A DNA stretch of 64,000 bases from Bacillus sp. EAC (GTDB lineage: Bacteria > Bacillota > Bacilli > Bacillales > Bacillaceae_G): the NCBI RefSeq assembly GCF_002156875.1, contig NZ_NCSY01000002.1:496001-560000 (forward strand), given 5' to 3'. Shown one piece after another: positions 1-7,921 of this stretch; positions within the stretch are counted from its first letter, which is position 1, and each line of letters opens with the position of its first letter. Position numbers and translations under genes: made by a program. The notes under the pieces are model-generated. The model searched no databases. It saw only the letters and a program-made list of their open reading frames with translations, and was not told the DNA's origin.

Positions 1-551
1 AAATACTCATCCGATTTCCTTTCTATCGGGTCCTCTAACGTAATAATATTTCGAGTAAAATCTTTTTTTGCTGCTTGTAAAAGTGAATAAAGTGTTGTCG
101 TTTTACCACTCCCTGTCGGACCAGTAAAAAGCATGAGTCCATGAGAATGATGAAGTAACGAAAGTAATTTTCGGGTCGTTGATGGAAATAATGAGAGTTT
201 TTCAATTGGGGTAATGACTTGCTGAGGATGAATTCTTATAACCATTGATTCTTCAATAATTGAGGGTAATGTAGCTATCCGAAGTGATAAAAGTGAATCA
301 TTAATATTCACAACTAATATTCCAGTTTGTGGTTTGCGTTTTTCGCCAATATCCATACTACCTAGAAATTTCAGATGCATAATCATCTGTTTAGCTTCAT
401 GCTTACTAATACGTTGTATTACCTTAATATCCCCATCAACTCTAAAGCGAATTTCAACGCTATTCTCTTTAGGCAATAGATGAATATCTGAAGCTCCAAA
501 ATGGCAAGCTTTCTTAAAGAGTTCTTCTACTATTTTTTCAACTGACTTCAT
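1..551 (-). CDS. comGA: ComGA, type IV pilus/competence secretion ATPase (partial, 3' end outside window)
   Basis: Only the N-terminal 183 residues are present; the gene runs off the left edge. The translation begins MKSVEKIVEELFKKA, contains the ASDIHL segment typical of the N-terminal domain of GspE/PilB-type traffic ATPases, and carries a Walker A motif GPTGSGKTTT near residue 136. This family powers assembly of the competence pseudopilus for DNA uptake. The ATG at 549-551 is preceded by AAAGGAG at a normal distance. Next to yqgY, the position matches the start of the comG operon in Bacillus. A promoter and a possible ComK box lie upstream and are listed separately. Identity is secure; the rest of the operon cannot be seen. 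Confidence 0.93.
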   Translation of the reverse strand, partial: MKSVEKIVEELFKKACHFGASDIHLLPKENSVEIRFRVDGDIKVIQRISKHEAKQMIMHLKFLGSMDIGEKRKPQTGILVVNINDSLLSLRIATLPSIIEESMVIRIHPQQVITPIEKLSLFPSTTRKLLSLLHHSHGLMLFTGPTGSGKTTTLYSLLQAAKKDFTRNIITLEDPIERKSDEY

Positions 552-576
552 ATAATCACTCCTTTCAATTGGTGCA

Positions 577-605
577 ATTATATTATCACGTATAAAAACA
601 TTCAA
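577..605 (-). promoter_or_regulatory. Candidate sigma-A promoter of comGA
   Basis: On the minus strand TTGAAT (600-605) and TATAAT (577-582) are separated by 17 bp. The transcript would start about 20 nt before the comGA ribosome-binding site. The -10 is a perfect match and the -35 matches 4 of 6. Inferred from sequence only. Confidence 0.5.
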
Positions 606-694
606 TTTATTAAAATGACGTAATTGATTGTATAAATGATTTTTGAAATAAGTATTTTAACGAACTAACGTTAATATGATGAAAAAATAATGTC

Positions 695-728
695 TAAATT
701 CAATTTTATATAAAAATAAAAAAATTTT
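695..728. promoter_or_regulatory. Candidate ComK box upstream of comGA
   Basis: Two AT-boxes of the form AAAA-N5-TTTT lie here, at 695-707 and 716-728, each with one mismatch and separated by exactly 8 bp, one of the spacings known for ComK targets. They are about 90 bp upstream of the proposed -35, farther than usual, and the region is so AT-rich that a chance match is possible. The rest of the 552-905 gap shows no gene. Confidence 0.3.
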
Positions 729-838
729 CATAAAGAAAAAGCATCACTCGCGTACATTCGATGTATAGAAATCAGCAAAATAACGAAAATAATATAGAGT
801 AGAATACTTCTAATAACTTTAATTGTATTAATACATTG

Positions 839-868
839 TTTACAATTGTAACTTTCTTATTTTATAAT
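839..868 (+). promoter_or_regulatory. Candidate sigma-A promoter of yqgY
   Basis: TTTACA (839-844) and TATAAT (863-868) are separated by 18 bp and sit about 38 bp before the yqgY start codon, with the ribosome-binding site between. Inferred from sequence. Confidence 0.5.
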
Positions 869-905
869 AATGAATGGGTAGAAATTATTTATGGGGGGAT
901 TTAGA

Positions 906-1148
906 ATGGATCGTATGTTTCGCGTTCTAGGATTCTGGACAGCTATTTTTACGGTAATGTTCTATGTTGGTCATATGACTGGTGCTGCTCTACTATTTGC
1001 AGTACAAACAGCATTTTTCGTAGTATTAGGCTATCTGAAGCTTTCTGAGCGTATGTACATCTATATCTTTGGCGCATACTTAACTGTGTTCTTTGTAGGA
1101 TTTACATATTATAGTACTTTCTTATTAGTACCTAGCTTTGGTGAGTAA
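906..1148 (+). CDS. yqgY: YqgY, DUF2626 family small membrane protein
   Basis: Eighty residues starting MDRMFRVLGFW, with three hydrophobic segments (about residues 6-24, 28-44 and 50-72) that predict an integral membrane protein. The start at 906 is chosen because a GGGGGG ribosome-binding site ends 7 nt before it; an in-frame ATG at 891 would overlap that site. It resembles the DUF2626 protein YqgY, found beside comGA in Bacillus. Function is unknown. It has its own promoter and ends in a hairpin terminator shared with the convergent methyltransferase gene. Confidence 0.85.
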   Translation: MDRMFRVLGFWTAIFTVMFYVGHMTGAALLFAVQTAFFVVLGYLKLSERMYIYIFGAYLTVFFVGFTYYSTFLLVPSFGE

Positions 1149-1153
1149 ATAAA

Positions 1154-1178
1154 AACCAGTCATTTGACTGGTTTTTTT
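1154..1178. terminator. Bidirectional rho-independent terminator
   Basis: The stem AACCAGTC/GACTGGTT with an ATTT loop is flanked by A-runs on the left and T-runs on the right, so it can stop both yqgY (plus) and the methyltransferase gene (minus). The T-run overlaps the stop codon of the latter. Confidence 0.85.
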
Positions 1179-2307
1179 ATTTGTATTCATTTAATGAAAT
1201 TAATTCATTTATTTCTTGTTTTAAATCGTCAGCTATTCCTTTGGTTTGAATAAGTAATTGAAATGAATCACTTATCCCTCCTGGCATAATTAATGATTGG
1301 ACTGCCCGATTTTGCTTATACTCCTCTGAAAATGGATTTACTTGGGCGTGTTGAATTAACCAGTTTAAGATTCCAAAATCAAGAAGTGCATTTCTTTGTG
1401 TTGAGAAATAAACTTGATCAATTTCCTTTTGTAAGCCAATATGTTTCAATTCGTCCCAATGTATATGAGTTGTTAAATCCATTTCACCAATTAAATCTAA
1501 TACATTCGTTTTCATCTCATGTTGATGATAGCCTCTTAGGCTTCCCTTTAATCGATGAGGCGCATCCCATTCTTCTCTATTAAAACCATAATCAACCGTG
1601 ATGATCATCCCATTAATTAGTTTAGATTGCATGTTATTAAAAACTCTTTCCATAACTAGTGGTATTTCAAGTCGTTGTCCTTTTTTACCATGAAATTGAT
1701 GTCTATCAAGAAATTCATTTATTTTTATATCATCGATCTCAATATAACGCTCGACTAACTTATCATCCTCGTTGTAAGTTAAAACAACTTCGTGCCATCT
1801 CTCATTTTGAAATTCTACAACACGAACAGGTAATGCATCAAATAGTTCATTTGAGAATATTACCCCTTCAACCACTTGTTGCATCTCAGTCAATCCAGAA
1901 TAAAATTTCACATTTGAATGCTCGATTAACATTTCTTTCTGTAATAATTGGTGGAAGTTACTTTCGTCAACAAGGATATAGTTTAATTTTGAATAAACTG
2001 TTGGTTCATTTTTTTTACAATAAGTAAGAAATGAATTCGCAAAACGACCATTGCCTCCACCTACTTCTACAAATGTTAATCCAACTAGATTATTCTTCAC
2101 AAAAGAACAGAAAACAGATGCGATTACTTCTCCATATACAGTTCCAACTGAGCTAGAAGTATAGAAATCACCTTTTTGTCCGATTTTCTGATTTTCCTTT
2201 TGATAATATCCCTTTTCGGGATCATATAAAGCAATATTCATAAACTCTTCATATGTAATCTGGTGATTTTGTTTTTTATTCATCGCTTCTTTAAGTATTT
2301 TATTCAT
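1177..2307 (-). CDS. SAM-dependent methyltransferase, MidA/NDUFAF7 type (COG1565)
   Basis: The 376-residue product matches the DUF185/COG1565 family: FVEVGGGNGRFA near residue 80 is the SAM-binding glycine-rich loop, and ITVDYGF and SLRGYHQH further on are characteristic. The eukaryotic relative NDUFAF7 methylates an arginine of complex I; the bacterial substrate is not established. I start at the ATG at 2307, preceded by AAGGAT, because a longer frame would run into yqgX. It lies 10 bp downstream of yqgX on the same strand, so the two are probably cotranscribed. Family assignment is firm, function is not. Confidence 0.85.
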   Translation of the reverse strand: MNKILKEAMNKKQNHQITYEEFMNIALYDPEKGYYQKENQKIGQKGDFYTSSSVGTVYGEVIASVFCSFVKNNLVGLTFVEVGGGNGRFANSFLTYCKKNEPTVYSKLNYILVDESNFHQLLQKEMLIEHSNVKFYSGLTEMQQVVEGVIFSNELFDALPVRVVEFQNERWHEVVLTYNEDDKLVERYIEIDDIKINEFLDRHQFHGKKGQRLEIPLVMERVFNNMQSKLINGMIITVDYGFNREEWDAPHRLKGSLRGYHQHEMKTNVLDLIGEMDLTTHIHWDELKHIGLQKEIDQVYFSTQRNALLDFGILNWLIQHAQVNPFSEEYKQNRAVQSLIMPGGISDSFQLLIQTKGIADDLKQEINELISLNEYK

Positions 2308-2317
2308 CCAATTATCC

Positions 2318-2944
2318 TTAAAAAAATGGGTTATGTTTTTTCTCTTCCCCAATTGTCGTTGTAGGACCGTGTCCGCTACATACAACTACATCGTCAGGAA
2401 GTGATAAAAGCTTTCCTTTTATACTTTTAATTAATTGATCGTGGTCACCACCAGGCAAATCTGTACGTCCTATACTACGTTGGAATAACGCGTCACCAGA
2501 AAAAACGGTTTTAATTTCTTTGCAATAAAACGAAACACTTCCTGGTGAATGGCCAGGCGTTTCAAAAATCGAGAATAAAAATTTACCAATTTCCATCTTG
2601 CCTTCTTTTTCAATAAGATGATCTGCTTCTCTTGCAAAGATTGCTTGATTTCTCATAAATAATTCAGAACCATTTTTTTGACCATCTGTTAACCAATCAG
2701 CTTCATATTTATGAATATAAACGGGTATATTATATTCATCACGAACTTCGTCAACTGCTCCTATATGATCAAAATGGGCATGCGTAAGAAGAATCGCTAT
2801 TGGTTTTAAATTATTTTCTTCTATAACATTAAAAATAACATCAGCCTCTTCACCCGGATCAAAAATTACGGCTTCATTTACATCATTACTTACGACGTAA
2901 CAATTAGTTTGTAATGGACCTAATGGTAGTTGGAAAACATTCAT
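2318..2944 (-). CDS. yqgX: YqgX, metallo-beta-lactamase fold hydrolase (glyoxalase II-like)
   Basis: The 208-residue protein has the zinc-binding motif THAHFDH near residue 54, a second histidine in TPGHSPGS, an aspartate in FSGDALF and a late histidine in SGHGP: the complete di-metal site of the glyoxalase II branch of the metallo-beta-lactamase fold. The N-terminus (PLGPLQTNCYVVS) is typical of the YqgX group. The likely activity is thioester hydrolysis or a related cytosolic detoxification, but the substrate is not known. Start ATG follows an AGGGT site. It is upstream of and nearly abuts the methyltransferase gene. Confidence 0.9.
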   Translation of the reverse strand: MNVFQLPLGPLQTNCYVVSNDVNEAVIFDPGEEADVIFNVIEENNLKPIAILLTHAHFDHIGAVDEVRDEYNIPVYIHKYEADWLTDGQKNGSELFMRNQAIFAREADHLIEKEGKMEIGKFLFSIFETPGHSPGSVSFYCKEIKTVFSGDALFQRSIGRTDLPGGDHDQLIKSIKGKLLSLPDDVVVCSGHGPTTTIGEEKKHNPFF

Positions 2945-3103
2945 GCTTTTACCCTGCTTTCTATTTTATATACCTAATACTATATCATAATTTTATTTAA
3001 GCGCTTAATTTCAAATAGACAATTGTTCATAAAAGTTTTACAATAATAATGATGTAGAAAGCAAACAGGGGTTTTGCTAAAAGAAATTTATAGGGGGTTT
3101 ACA

Positions 3104-3280
3104 ATGGGTACAGTTATTATCTTTATATTAGTAGCTATTTTATGTGTTCCAGCATTATTATCTTCATTAAAGAAGAAAAACTTATTAGCTATATTCTTTT
3201 CTGGTGCTACTTTAGTATTATTTGCTTGGTTTGCCGTTATGACAATTATACATAGTGGTTATCCACCAGCACATTTATAA
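3104..3280 (+). CDS. yqgW: YqgW, DUF2759 family small membrane protein
   Basis: Fifty-eight residues with two predicted membrane helices (about 3-19 and 25-47) joined by a basic loop (SLKKKN), and a C-terminal IIHSGYPPAHL typical of YqgW. The start at 3104 is set by GGGGG eight nt upstream; an in-frame upstream ATG-like codon has no such site. Function is unknown. The neighbour order yqgW, yqgX is that of B. subtilis. A strong terminator follows. Confidence 0.85.
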   Translation: MGTVIIFILVAILCVPALLSSLKKKNLLAIFFSGATLVLFAWFAVMTIIHSGYPPAHL

Positions 3281-3324
3281 AATACACTTTGTTTTCTATT
3301 TTTGGAAAACATGATACTTATTTT

Positions 3325-3356
3325 AAAAAGGCTGACACTTATGTCAGCCTTTTTAT
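3325..3356. terminator. Bidirectional terminator between yqgW and yqgT
   Basis: A perfect 13-bp stem (3325-3337 with 3342-3354) contains GGCTGACA, has a CTTA loop and A/T-runs on both sides, so it can end both convergent genes. Confidence 0.9.
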
Positions 3357-3373
3357 TTTCATTAAATAATTAA

Positions 3374-4309
3374 CTATCGGGATTTTAAGTTTCCGCCTTC
3401 TAGGTTAAAGAGTGAATAAAGTAAAATTGGAAAGGTCTCAGAAAAGATCGAATCAAACATTGAGAGTGGTAATGGATTGATTCCTTTCCCTAACTCGAGT
3501 GTAAAACCTGGCTTTCGAAATTCTTGGATGAACCAATCTTTGTAACCTGCATGACTATCAATTGTTTTTACGGCTTTATACGGACTTACTTCTGAAAAAT
3601 ATTTTGCATATACAGCTGAGATGCTAGGTTCTAAATGATCATAACCCCAGTAAAATTCTCTTCCTTGAGTATGTAATGCTACGACTAAATCAAAATTTCG
3701 TTCGTTTGCTAAATTATACATTGCAATCGATTCTGGTTCACTTAATGGAAAATCTCCAGGATAATCCCGTGGTGCAAATGTCTTTGGTTTTTTGCGCTTT
3801 TTTTCTATCTCCCAGTTTGCAGGAAATTGATTATTTAAATCGACACCGCGAATATTTGCTTTCCAACCTGTAAAATCATCATATTCTTCATTTATCTTCG
3901 TGACAAAATTCATATACTCTTCATTCTCTATTTCCTGATTTACAACTAAATTAACGCCATCTGGATTAACCATCGGGACAATCGACAATGTAATTTGATT
4001 ATATAACTCCAACATTTCTTTATGGTAAGGCAGATTTTCATTTGAAACGGTTTGTGCTAACCACTCAGTCATTTTCATAAGAACACAAGAGGTTATCCAC
4101 TCATTAGCATGAAAAGCACCATTCCAGTGGATTTTACGCTCTCCACATCCAAAGACAATTTCATATATTGGTTTATTTAAAACAGTACTCCCTATGCAAT
4201 TTAAATTTAGAAATGGATACTGACTTAGTAGAAAATTCAAATCCTTCTCTAGTTCTATAAAATCATACTTTCGAGGAACAAATGTATTGATTAGATCATT
4301 TTGATTCAA
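3374..4309 (-). CDS. yqgT: M14-family zinc peptidase, gamma-D-glutamyl-meso-diaminopimelate endopeptidase type (YqgT)
   Basis: The product (about 311 residues) is a carboxypeptidase-A-type metallopeptidase: FHANEW supplies the first zinc His and Glu, LHTQGREFYWGY the third ligand region, NPDGVNLV the substrate-binding segment and FTLELGKG the catalytic glutamate. Relatives cleave the D-Glu/meso-DAP bond in muropeptides. There is no LysM repeat and no signal peptide, so a cytosolic muropeptide-recycling role is inferred. The start is unusual: GAGGTGA sits 6 nt before a TTG at 4309, whereas the GTG at 4318 lies inside that ribosome-binding site and so is unlikely to be used. Confidence 0.82.
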   Translation of the reverse strand: MNQNDLINTFVPRKYDFIELEKDLNFLLSQYPFLNLNCIGSTVLNKPIYEIVFGCGERKIHWNGAFHANEWITSCVLMKMTEWLAQTVSNENLPYHKEMLELYNQITLSIVPMVNPDGVNLVVNQEIENEEYMNFVTKINEEYDDFTGWKANIRGVDLNNQFPANWEIEKKRKKPKTFAPRDYPGDFPLSEPESIAMYNLANERNFDLVVALHTQGREFYWGYDHLEPSISAVYAKYFSEVSPYKAVKTIDSHAGYKDWFIQEFRKPGFTLELGKGINPLPLSMFDSIFSETFPILLYSLFNLEGGNLKSR

Positions 4310-4360
4310 ACTATTCACCTCATATACATTTTTGTACTTTATTGTATGAAAAGAAATAAA

Positions 4361-4389
4361 AGAAAAGCACTTCCAGTAAGGAAGTGCTT
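4361..4389 (-). terminator. Terminator of yqgS
   Basis: A 10-bp stem AAGCACTTCC/GGAAGTGCTT with a 5-nt loop is followed on the minus strand by a T-rich tail. It lies just after the yqgS stop codon. Confidence 0.8.
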
Positions 4390-4393
4390 CGTC

Positions 4394-6286
4394 TTATTCG
4401 AACTTTGTTTCACCGCGTTTATATTTAATTTCATAGAAACGAAGTAAGTCTTTATAAATTATTGAATTTGAATATTCAAGTGATTTCTTAGCTTTTGCTA
4501 AATCTTCTTTAGGTGGTTTTTGATTTTCTAAAACCTCACCAGTTACTGCATCATACATTTTTTCATTTGTGTAAATATATTTGTCAGTAACAATTGTTCC
4601 ATCACGGAAAACAACAAAGTCTTTATGTTTCGGTGAGAATAAATCATTACCAAAGTTAATTGATGTTTTATTTGCATCAACGCCTAATAAGTTTAAAATA
4701 GTAGGCTTAACGTCAATTTGACCAGCCACTTCATGCATAGTTTGTCCTTTAGTTTGACCAGGTACATGGATAAATAAAGGTACTTTTTGTAATTTAACAT
4801 GCTCTGCTGGAGTAATATCTTTACCTAATACTTCACTCATTGCACGATTATGGTTTTCAGAAATACCATAGTGGTCACCATACATAACGATAATTGTATC
4901 ATCGTAAAGACCAGATGCTTTCATTTCTTCAATAAAGTTTTTAATTGATTCATCTAAATAACGTACTGTCGTTACATAATTATCAACTGTTGCATCGCCT
5001 GTTTTTAATTTATCAATCATTTGATCCTTTGCATCCAATTCAAATGGATAGTGATTCGTTAAAGAAATCATACGATTATAGAAAGGTTTAGGCATGTCTT
5101 TCATTTTTTCAACAGATTGTTCGAAGAAGTACTTATCCTTCAGTCCCCAACCAATTGATGTATCTGCTGTTACTTTGTAATCATCTTCATTATAATAGCG
5201 ATCATAACCTAGACTCGGATACATCATATCACGGTTCCAGAACGATTTATTATTAGAATGCATTACAGAAGTATAGTAATTTTGGTTTGCTTTTAAAATA
5301 GCTGGTGTAGCAGTGAAAGTATTTCCACCATTTGTGAAATATACTGCCCCACGGTCTAATGGATATAAGCTGTTATCGATAAGGAATTCCGCATCAGATG
5401 TTTTACCTTGCCCAGTTTGGTGGTAAAAATTATCAAAGTAATAACTTTCTTTTAAATACTTATTTAAGAAAGGTGTAATTTCTTGTCCATTAATTTCACG
5501 ACCGATCACAAAATTTTGTAATGATTCTAATGAAATTACAACTACGTTTTTACCTTTGTACTTCCCATGAAGCTGTGCATTTACACCTGTATCATTTGCA
5601 CGTATAAAGTTCTCAATACCTGCTAATTCACTATCATCTGCCATTGCTTTTTGAGCAGTAGTCTTAGATTGTTGAACCATATCATAAATATGGTAATTGT
5701 ATAATCCTAAAAATTTTACGATATATTCTCTATCAAATGAACGCGTTAATAATTGAGGACGTTCTGTCTCAGCCAAACCAAGGTTTACTAAAAATACAGC
5801 TACTGCTACTAAATAATAAGCTGTTCTTGACTTACCTTTAATGTTTGCTGTCGTAAAGAATTTTTTACCCCATAAAATATTAACAAGTATTAAGATAATA
5901 ATATCAGAGAAAGCTAAAATTGTTTTAAAGCTAATCATCGCCTTAACACTTGAACCTAAATCAGCAAAGTTTTGTGTCATGAATAATACAGGAATTGTTA
6001 CGAAATCATCAAAGAATGAATAGTAAGCAGTGTCACCAATTAATATTAAGGACATTATCAAACTGATCCAAATGACCGCTCTATTTCGTTTATGCCCTTT
6101 CGCAAATAAACTAATACCAATAAAAATTAATAATGAAGAAATTGGACTAATAATTAATATAAATTGTTGCATTGTGTTTTCAATTTCTAAGTCAAAGTAG
6201 TACATACTTAATAAGGTTGCTTTTATCCATAAAAGGAATACTGCAAGTAAAGGAAATCCGAAGTTTTTAGTAAACTTTTTCCACAT
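4394..6286 (-). CDS. yqgS: Lipoteichoic acid synthase family protein (YqgS)
   Basis: A 630-residue LtaS-type glycerol-phosphate transferase. The N-terminal third has five hydrophobic helices; the extracellular sulfatase-like domain follows, with SLESLQNF, the catalytic threonine in GQGKTSDAE, WGLKDKYFFEQ and the metal-binding YGDHYG. An AxA-like stretch (KAMAD) before the enzymatic domain could be the signal peptidase site. It polymerises glycerol phosphate from phosphatidylglycerol onto a glycolipid anchor outside the membrane. B. subtilis has four paralogues; YqgS is assigned by position. The start at 6286 follows AGGAGGAACAGATT; an upstream in-frame ATG is rejected. Confidence 0.92.
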   Translation of the reverse strand: MWKKFTKNFGFPLLAVFLLWIKATLLSMYYFDLEIENTMQQFILIISPISSLLIFIGISLFAKGHKRNRAVIWISLIMSLILIGDTAYYSFFDDFVTIPVLFMTQNFADLGSSVKAMISFKTILAFSDIIILILVNILWGKKFFTTANIKGKSRTAYYLVAVAVFLVNLGLAETERPQLLTRSFDREYIVKFLGLYNYHIYDMVQQSKTTAQKAMADDSELAGIENFIRANDTGVNAQLHGKYKGKNVVVISLESLQNFVIGREINGQEITPFLNKYLKESYYFDNFYHQTGQGKTSDAEFLIDNSLYPLDRGAVYFTNGGNTFTATPAILKANQNYYTSVMHSNNKSFWNRDMMYPSLGYDRYYNEDDYKVTADTSIGWGLKDKYFFEQSVEKMKDMPKPFYNRMISLTNHYPFELDAKDQMIDKLKTGDATVDNYVTTVRYLDESIKNFIEEMKASGLYDDTIIVMYGDHYGISENHNRAMSEVLGKDITPAEHVKLQKVPLFIHVPGQTKGQTMHEVAGQIDVKPTILNLLGVDANKTSINFGNDLFSPKHKDFVVFRDGTIVTDKYIYTNEKMYDAVTGEVLENQKPPKEDLAKAKKSLEYSNSIIYKDLLRFYEIKYKRGETKFE

Positions 6287-6530
6287 AATCTGTTCCTCCT
6301 CTTTCAAAACTAATAATCTATCTTTTTAATGTTTATAAATTAATATTTCATGTTTATCAATTCACATATTTATTTAATTGGCATACAAGCCAAGAATTTT
6401 CAAAATTATCGTCTTCACTTCACATTATTATGTTCTATTAATCTCATTTTTTCTGACGTCATTCAATTTATCACATATATGCTTCACACGTCAAATAACT
6501 AATTTTTTTATCAATTCAATCTAATAAACA

Positions 6531-6559
6531 TAATAAGGTACTTCAATTAGAAGTACCTT
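6531..6559 (-). terminator. Hairpin downstream of glcK
   Basis: A perfect 10-bp stem AAGGTACTTC/GAAGTACCTT with a 5-nt loop stands just after the glcK stop. The tail ATTATGTTTATT is only moderately T-rich. Confidence 0.65.
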
Positions 6560-6568
6560 AAGGAATAA

Positions 6569-7540
6569 TTAAATTTCGTTAGTAATGAATTTTTTTACTA
6601 AATATGCTGCTCCAATTGCTCCTGCATCGTTTCCTAACTTAGCGATAGAAAGCTTTGTAGATTCACGAACAGTTGTAAAAGCAAACTGATCAAAATAATT
6701 TTTTAGTGGTTTGATTAGTAAATCACCTGCATTCGAAACGCCACCACCAATAATAATATTTTCTGGATTCAATGTATTTCCAACTCCTGCTAAGACAAGA
6801 GCTAAATATTTCATAACATGATTAACAATCTCTTCAGCTACCCCATCACCTTGTGAGTATGCATCAAACACATCTTTTGTCGTTAATTCTCTTTGAGATG
6901 AAATTTCTTTTAATACAGTCTCTTTTGATGTTGATTGAACTTTTTCATTTGCAATTCGTGCGATTCCAGTTGCAGAAGAAATCGTTTCTAAGCATCCTAC
7001 TTTACCACAATTACACAATACACCATTCTCAAGTTGGACAGTAGTATGCCCAATTTCTCCTGCAGCACCACTTATACCATGCGCTACAAGCCCATTAACG
7101 ATTACTCCACCGCCAACACCTGTTCCTAATGTAACCATTACTACATCCCTAGCACCGGCACCTGCGCCTTTCCACATTTCGCCAACAGCTGCAATATTCG
7201 CGTCATTGTCGACAATTACTGGAATACCTGATTCCTCTTCTAAAATTGCTTTAAGAGGGAAATTTTCCCACCCTAGATTTACCGCTGCAAAGATTAATCC
7301 ATCTTCCAGTCGGACTGAACCTGGAGCACCAATACCAATTCCTGCTACATCATTTTTCGTTTTGTTCAATTCCTTTAGCTTTGTATCAATGGCGTTAGAT
7401 ATTGTTTTGGGAATATGCTTTCCACTTTCTGATTTATCAGTTGGTACTTCCCATTTCTCGATAAAATCACCGTCATTGGTTAATAAAGCTAATTTAATAC
7501 TTGTACCACCTAAATCAACACCTACGATCATCTTTTCCAT
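6569..7540 (-). CDS. glcK: ROK-family glucokinase
   Basis: A 323-residue ROK kinase phosphorylating glucose to glucose-6-phosphate with ATP. VDLGGTSIKLALL at the N-terminus is the phosphate-binding loop, VDNDANIAA carries the catalytic aspartate, GTGVGGG is the second phosphate loop, and CNCGKVGCLE is the ROK zinc motif. The order yqgQ, glcK, yqgS fits the Bacillus glcK locus. The ATG at 7540 follows GAGGGAGAGAG. A catabolite-responsive-element-like sequence and a terminator-like hairpin lie between yqgQ and this gene, so expression may be uncoupled from yqgQ. Confidence 0.95.
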   Translation of the reverse strand: MEKMIVGVDLGGTSIKLALLTNDGDFIEKWEVPTDKSESGKHIPKTISNAIDTKLKELNKTKNDVAGIGIGAPGSVRLEDGLIFAAVNLGWENFPLKAILEEESGIPVIVDNDANIAAVGEMWKGAGAGARDVVMVTLGTGVGGGVIVNGLVAHGISGAAGEIGHTTVQLENGVLCNCGKVGCLETISSATGIARIANEKVQSTSKETVLKEISSQRELTTKDVFDAYSQGDGVAEEIVNHVMKYLALVLAGVGNTLNPENIIIGGGVSNAGDLLIKPLKNYFDQFAFTTVRESTKLSIAKLGNDAGAIGAAYLVKKFITNEI

Positions 7541-7562
7541 TTATTACTCTCTCCCTCTCAAG

Positions 7563-7576
7563 TGAAACCGCTTGCA
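7563..7576. promoter_or_regulatory. Candidate cre (CcpA) site before glcK
   Basis: TGAAACCGCTTGCA matches the 14-bp cre consensus TGWAANCGNTNWCA except at one W position. It overlaps the upstream edge of the glcK ribosome-binding region. A single mismatch in so degenerate a motif can occur by chance. Confidence 0.3.
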
Positions 7577-7589
7577 TCTCTATCTAAAT

Positions 7590-7616
7590 AAAAAACGATT
7601 TAGTTAAATCGTTTTA
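7590..7616 (-). terminator. Terminator-like hairpin between yqgQ and glcK
   Basis: AAAACGATTT and AAATCGTTTT pair across a 4-nt loop and are followed on the minus strand by a run of Ts. The stem overlaps the yqgQ stop codon. It would terminate or attenuate transcription entering glcK. Confidence 0.7.
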
Positions 7617-7808
7617 TTTTCGGATTTCACTTAGCTCTTTTTTTAATATTAAAGTTGCAATTTGTAAGTCTTTTCTTTCTAAAATATTCGCTAGAAATAA
7701 TTCCTTTAATTCATCTTGCATTAACATTAAGTCCGCTTGTCGATCACCTGTGTAAATAAACGTTCCATAGTTCTTTAAAAATTGTTGGATATCATATACT
7801 GATTTCAT
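7614..7808 (-). CDS. yqgQ: YqgQ, DUF910 family protein
   Basis: Sixty-four residues, charged and largely helical (MKSVYDIQQFLKNYGT, then TGDRQADLMLMQDEL), with no membrane segment. This is the short DUF910 helical-bundle protein encoded just before glucokinase in Bacillus. Its role is unknown. Start ATG follows GGGAGT. In B. subtilis the preceding gene is gluP; here it is a D,D-carboxypeptidase gene. Confidence 0.85.
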   Translation of the reverse strand: MKSVYDIQQFLKNYGTFIYTGDRQADLMLMQDELKELFLANILERKDLQIATLILKKELSEIRK

Positions 7809-7921
7809 TGTTGACTCCCACTTTTGTATGTTACTAATTATGTCTTAAGTATAAAGTCGTTTAGTATGTTCGTCAATGAAATGCTGATCCTCCATATTAG
7901 CGAGTGAATTAATCAAATTTT

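Noticed and set aside
2995-3011. TTTAAGCGCTTAA as a cre site between yqgX and yqgW.
   Set aside because: It is a good palindrome but lacks the G and C at the outer fixed cre positions, and neither neighbour is a carbon gene.
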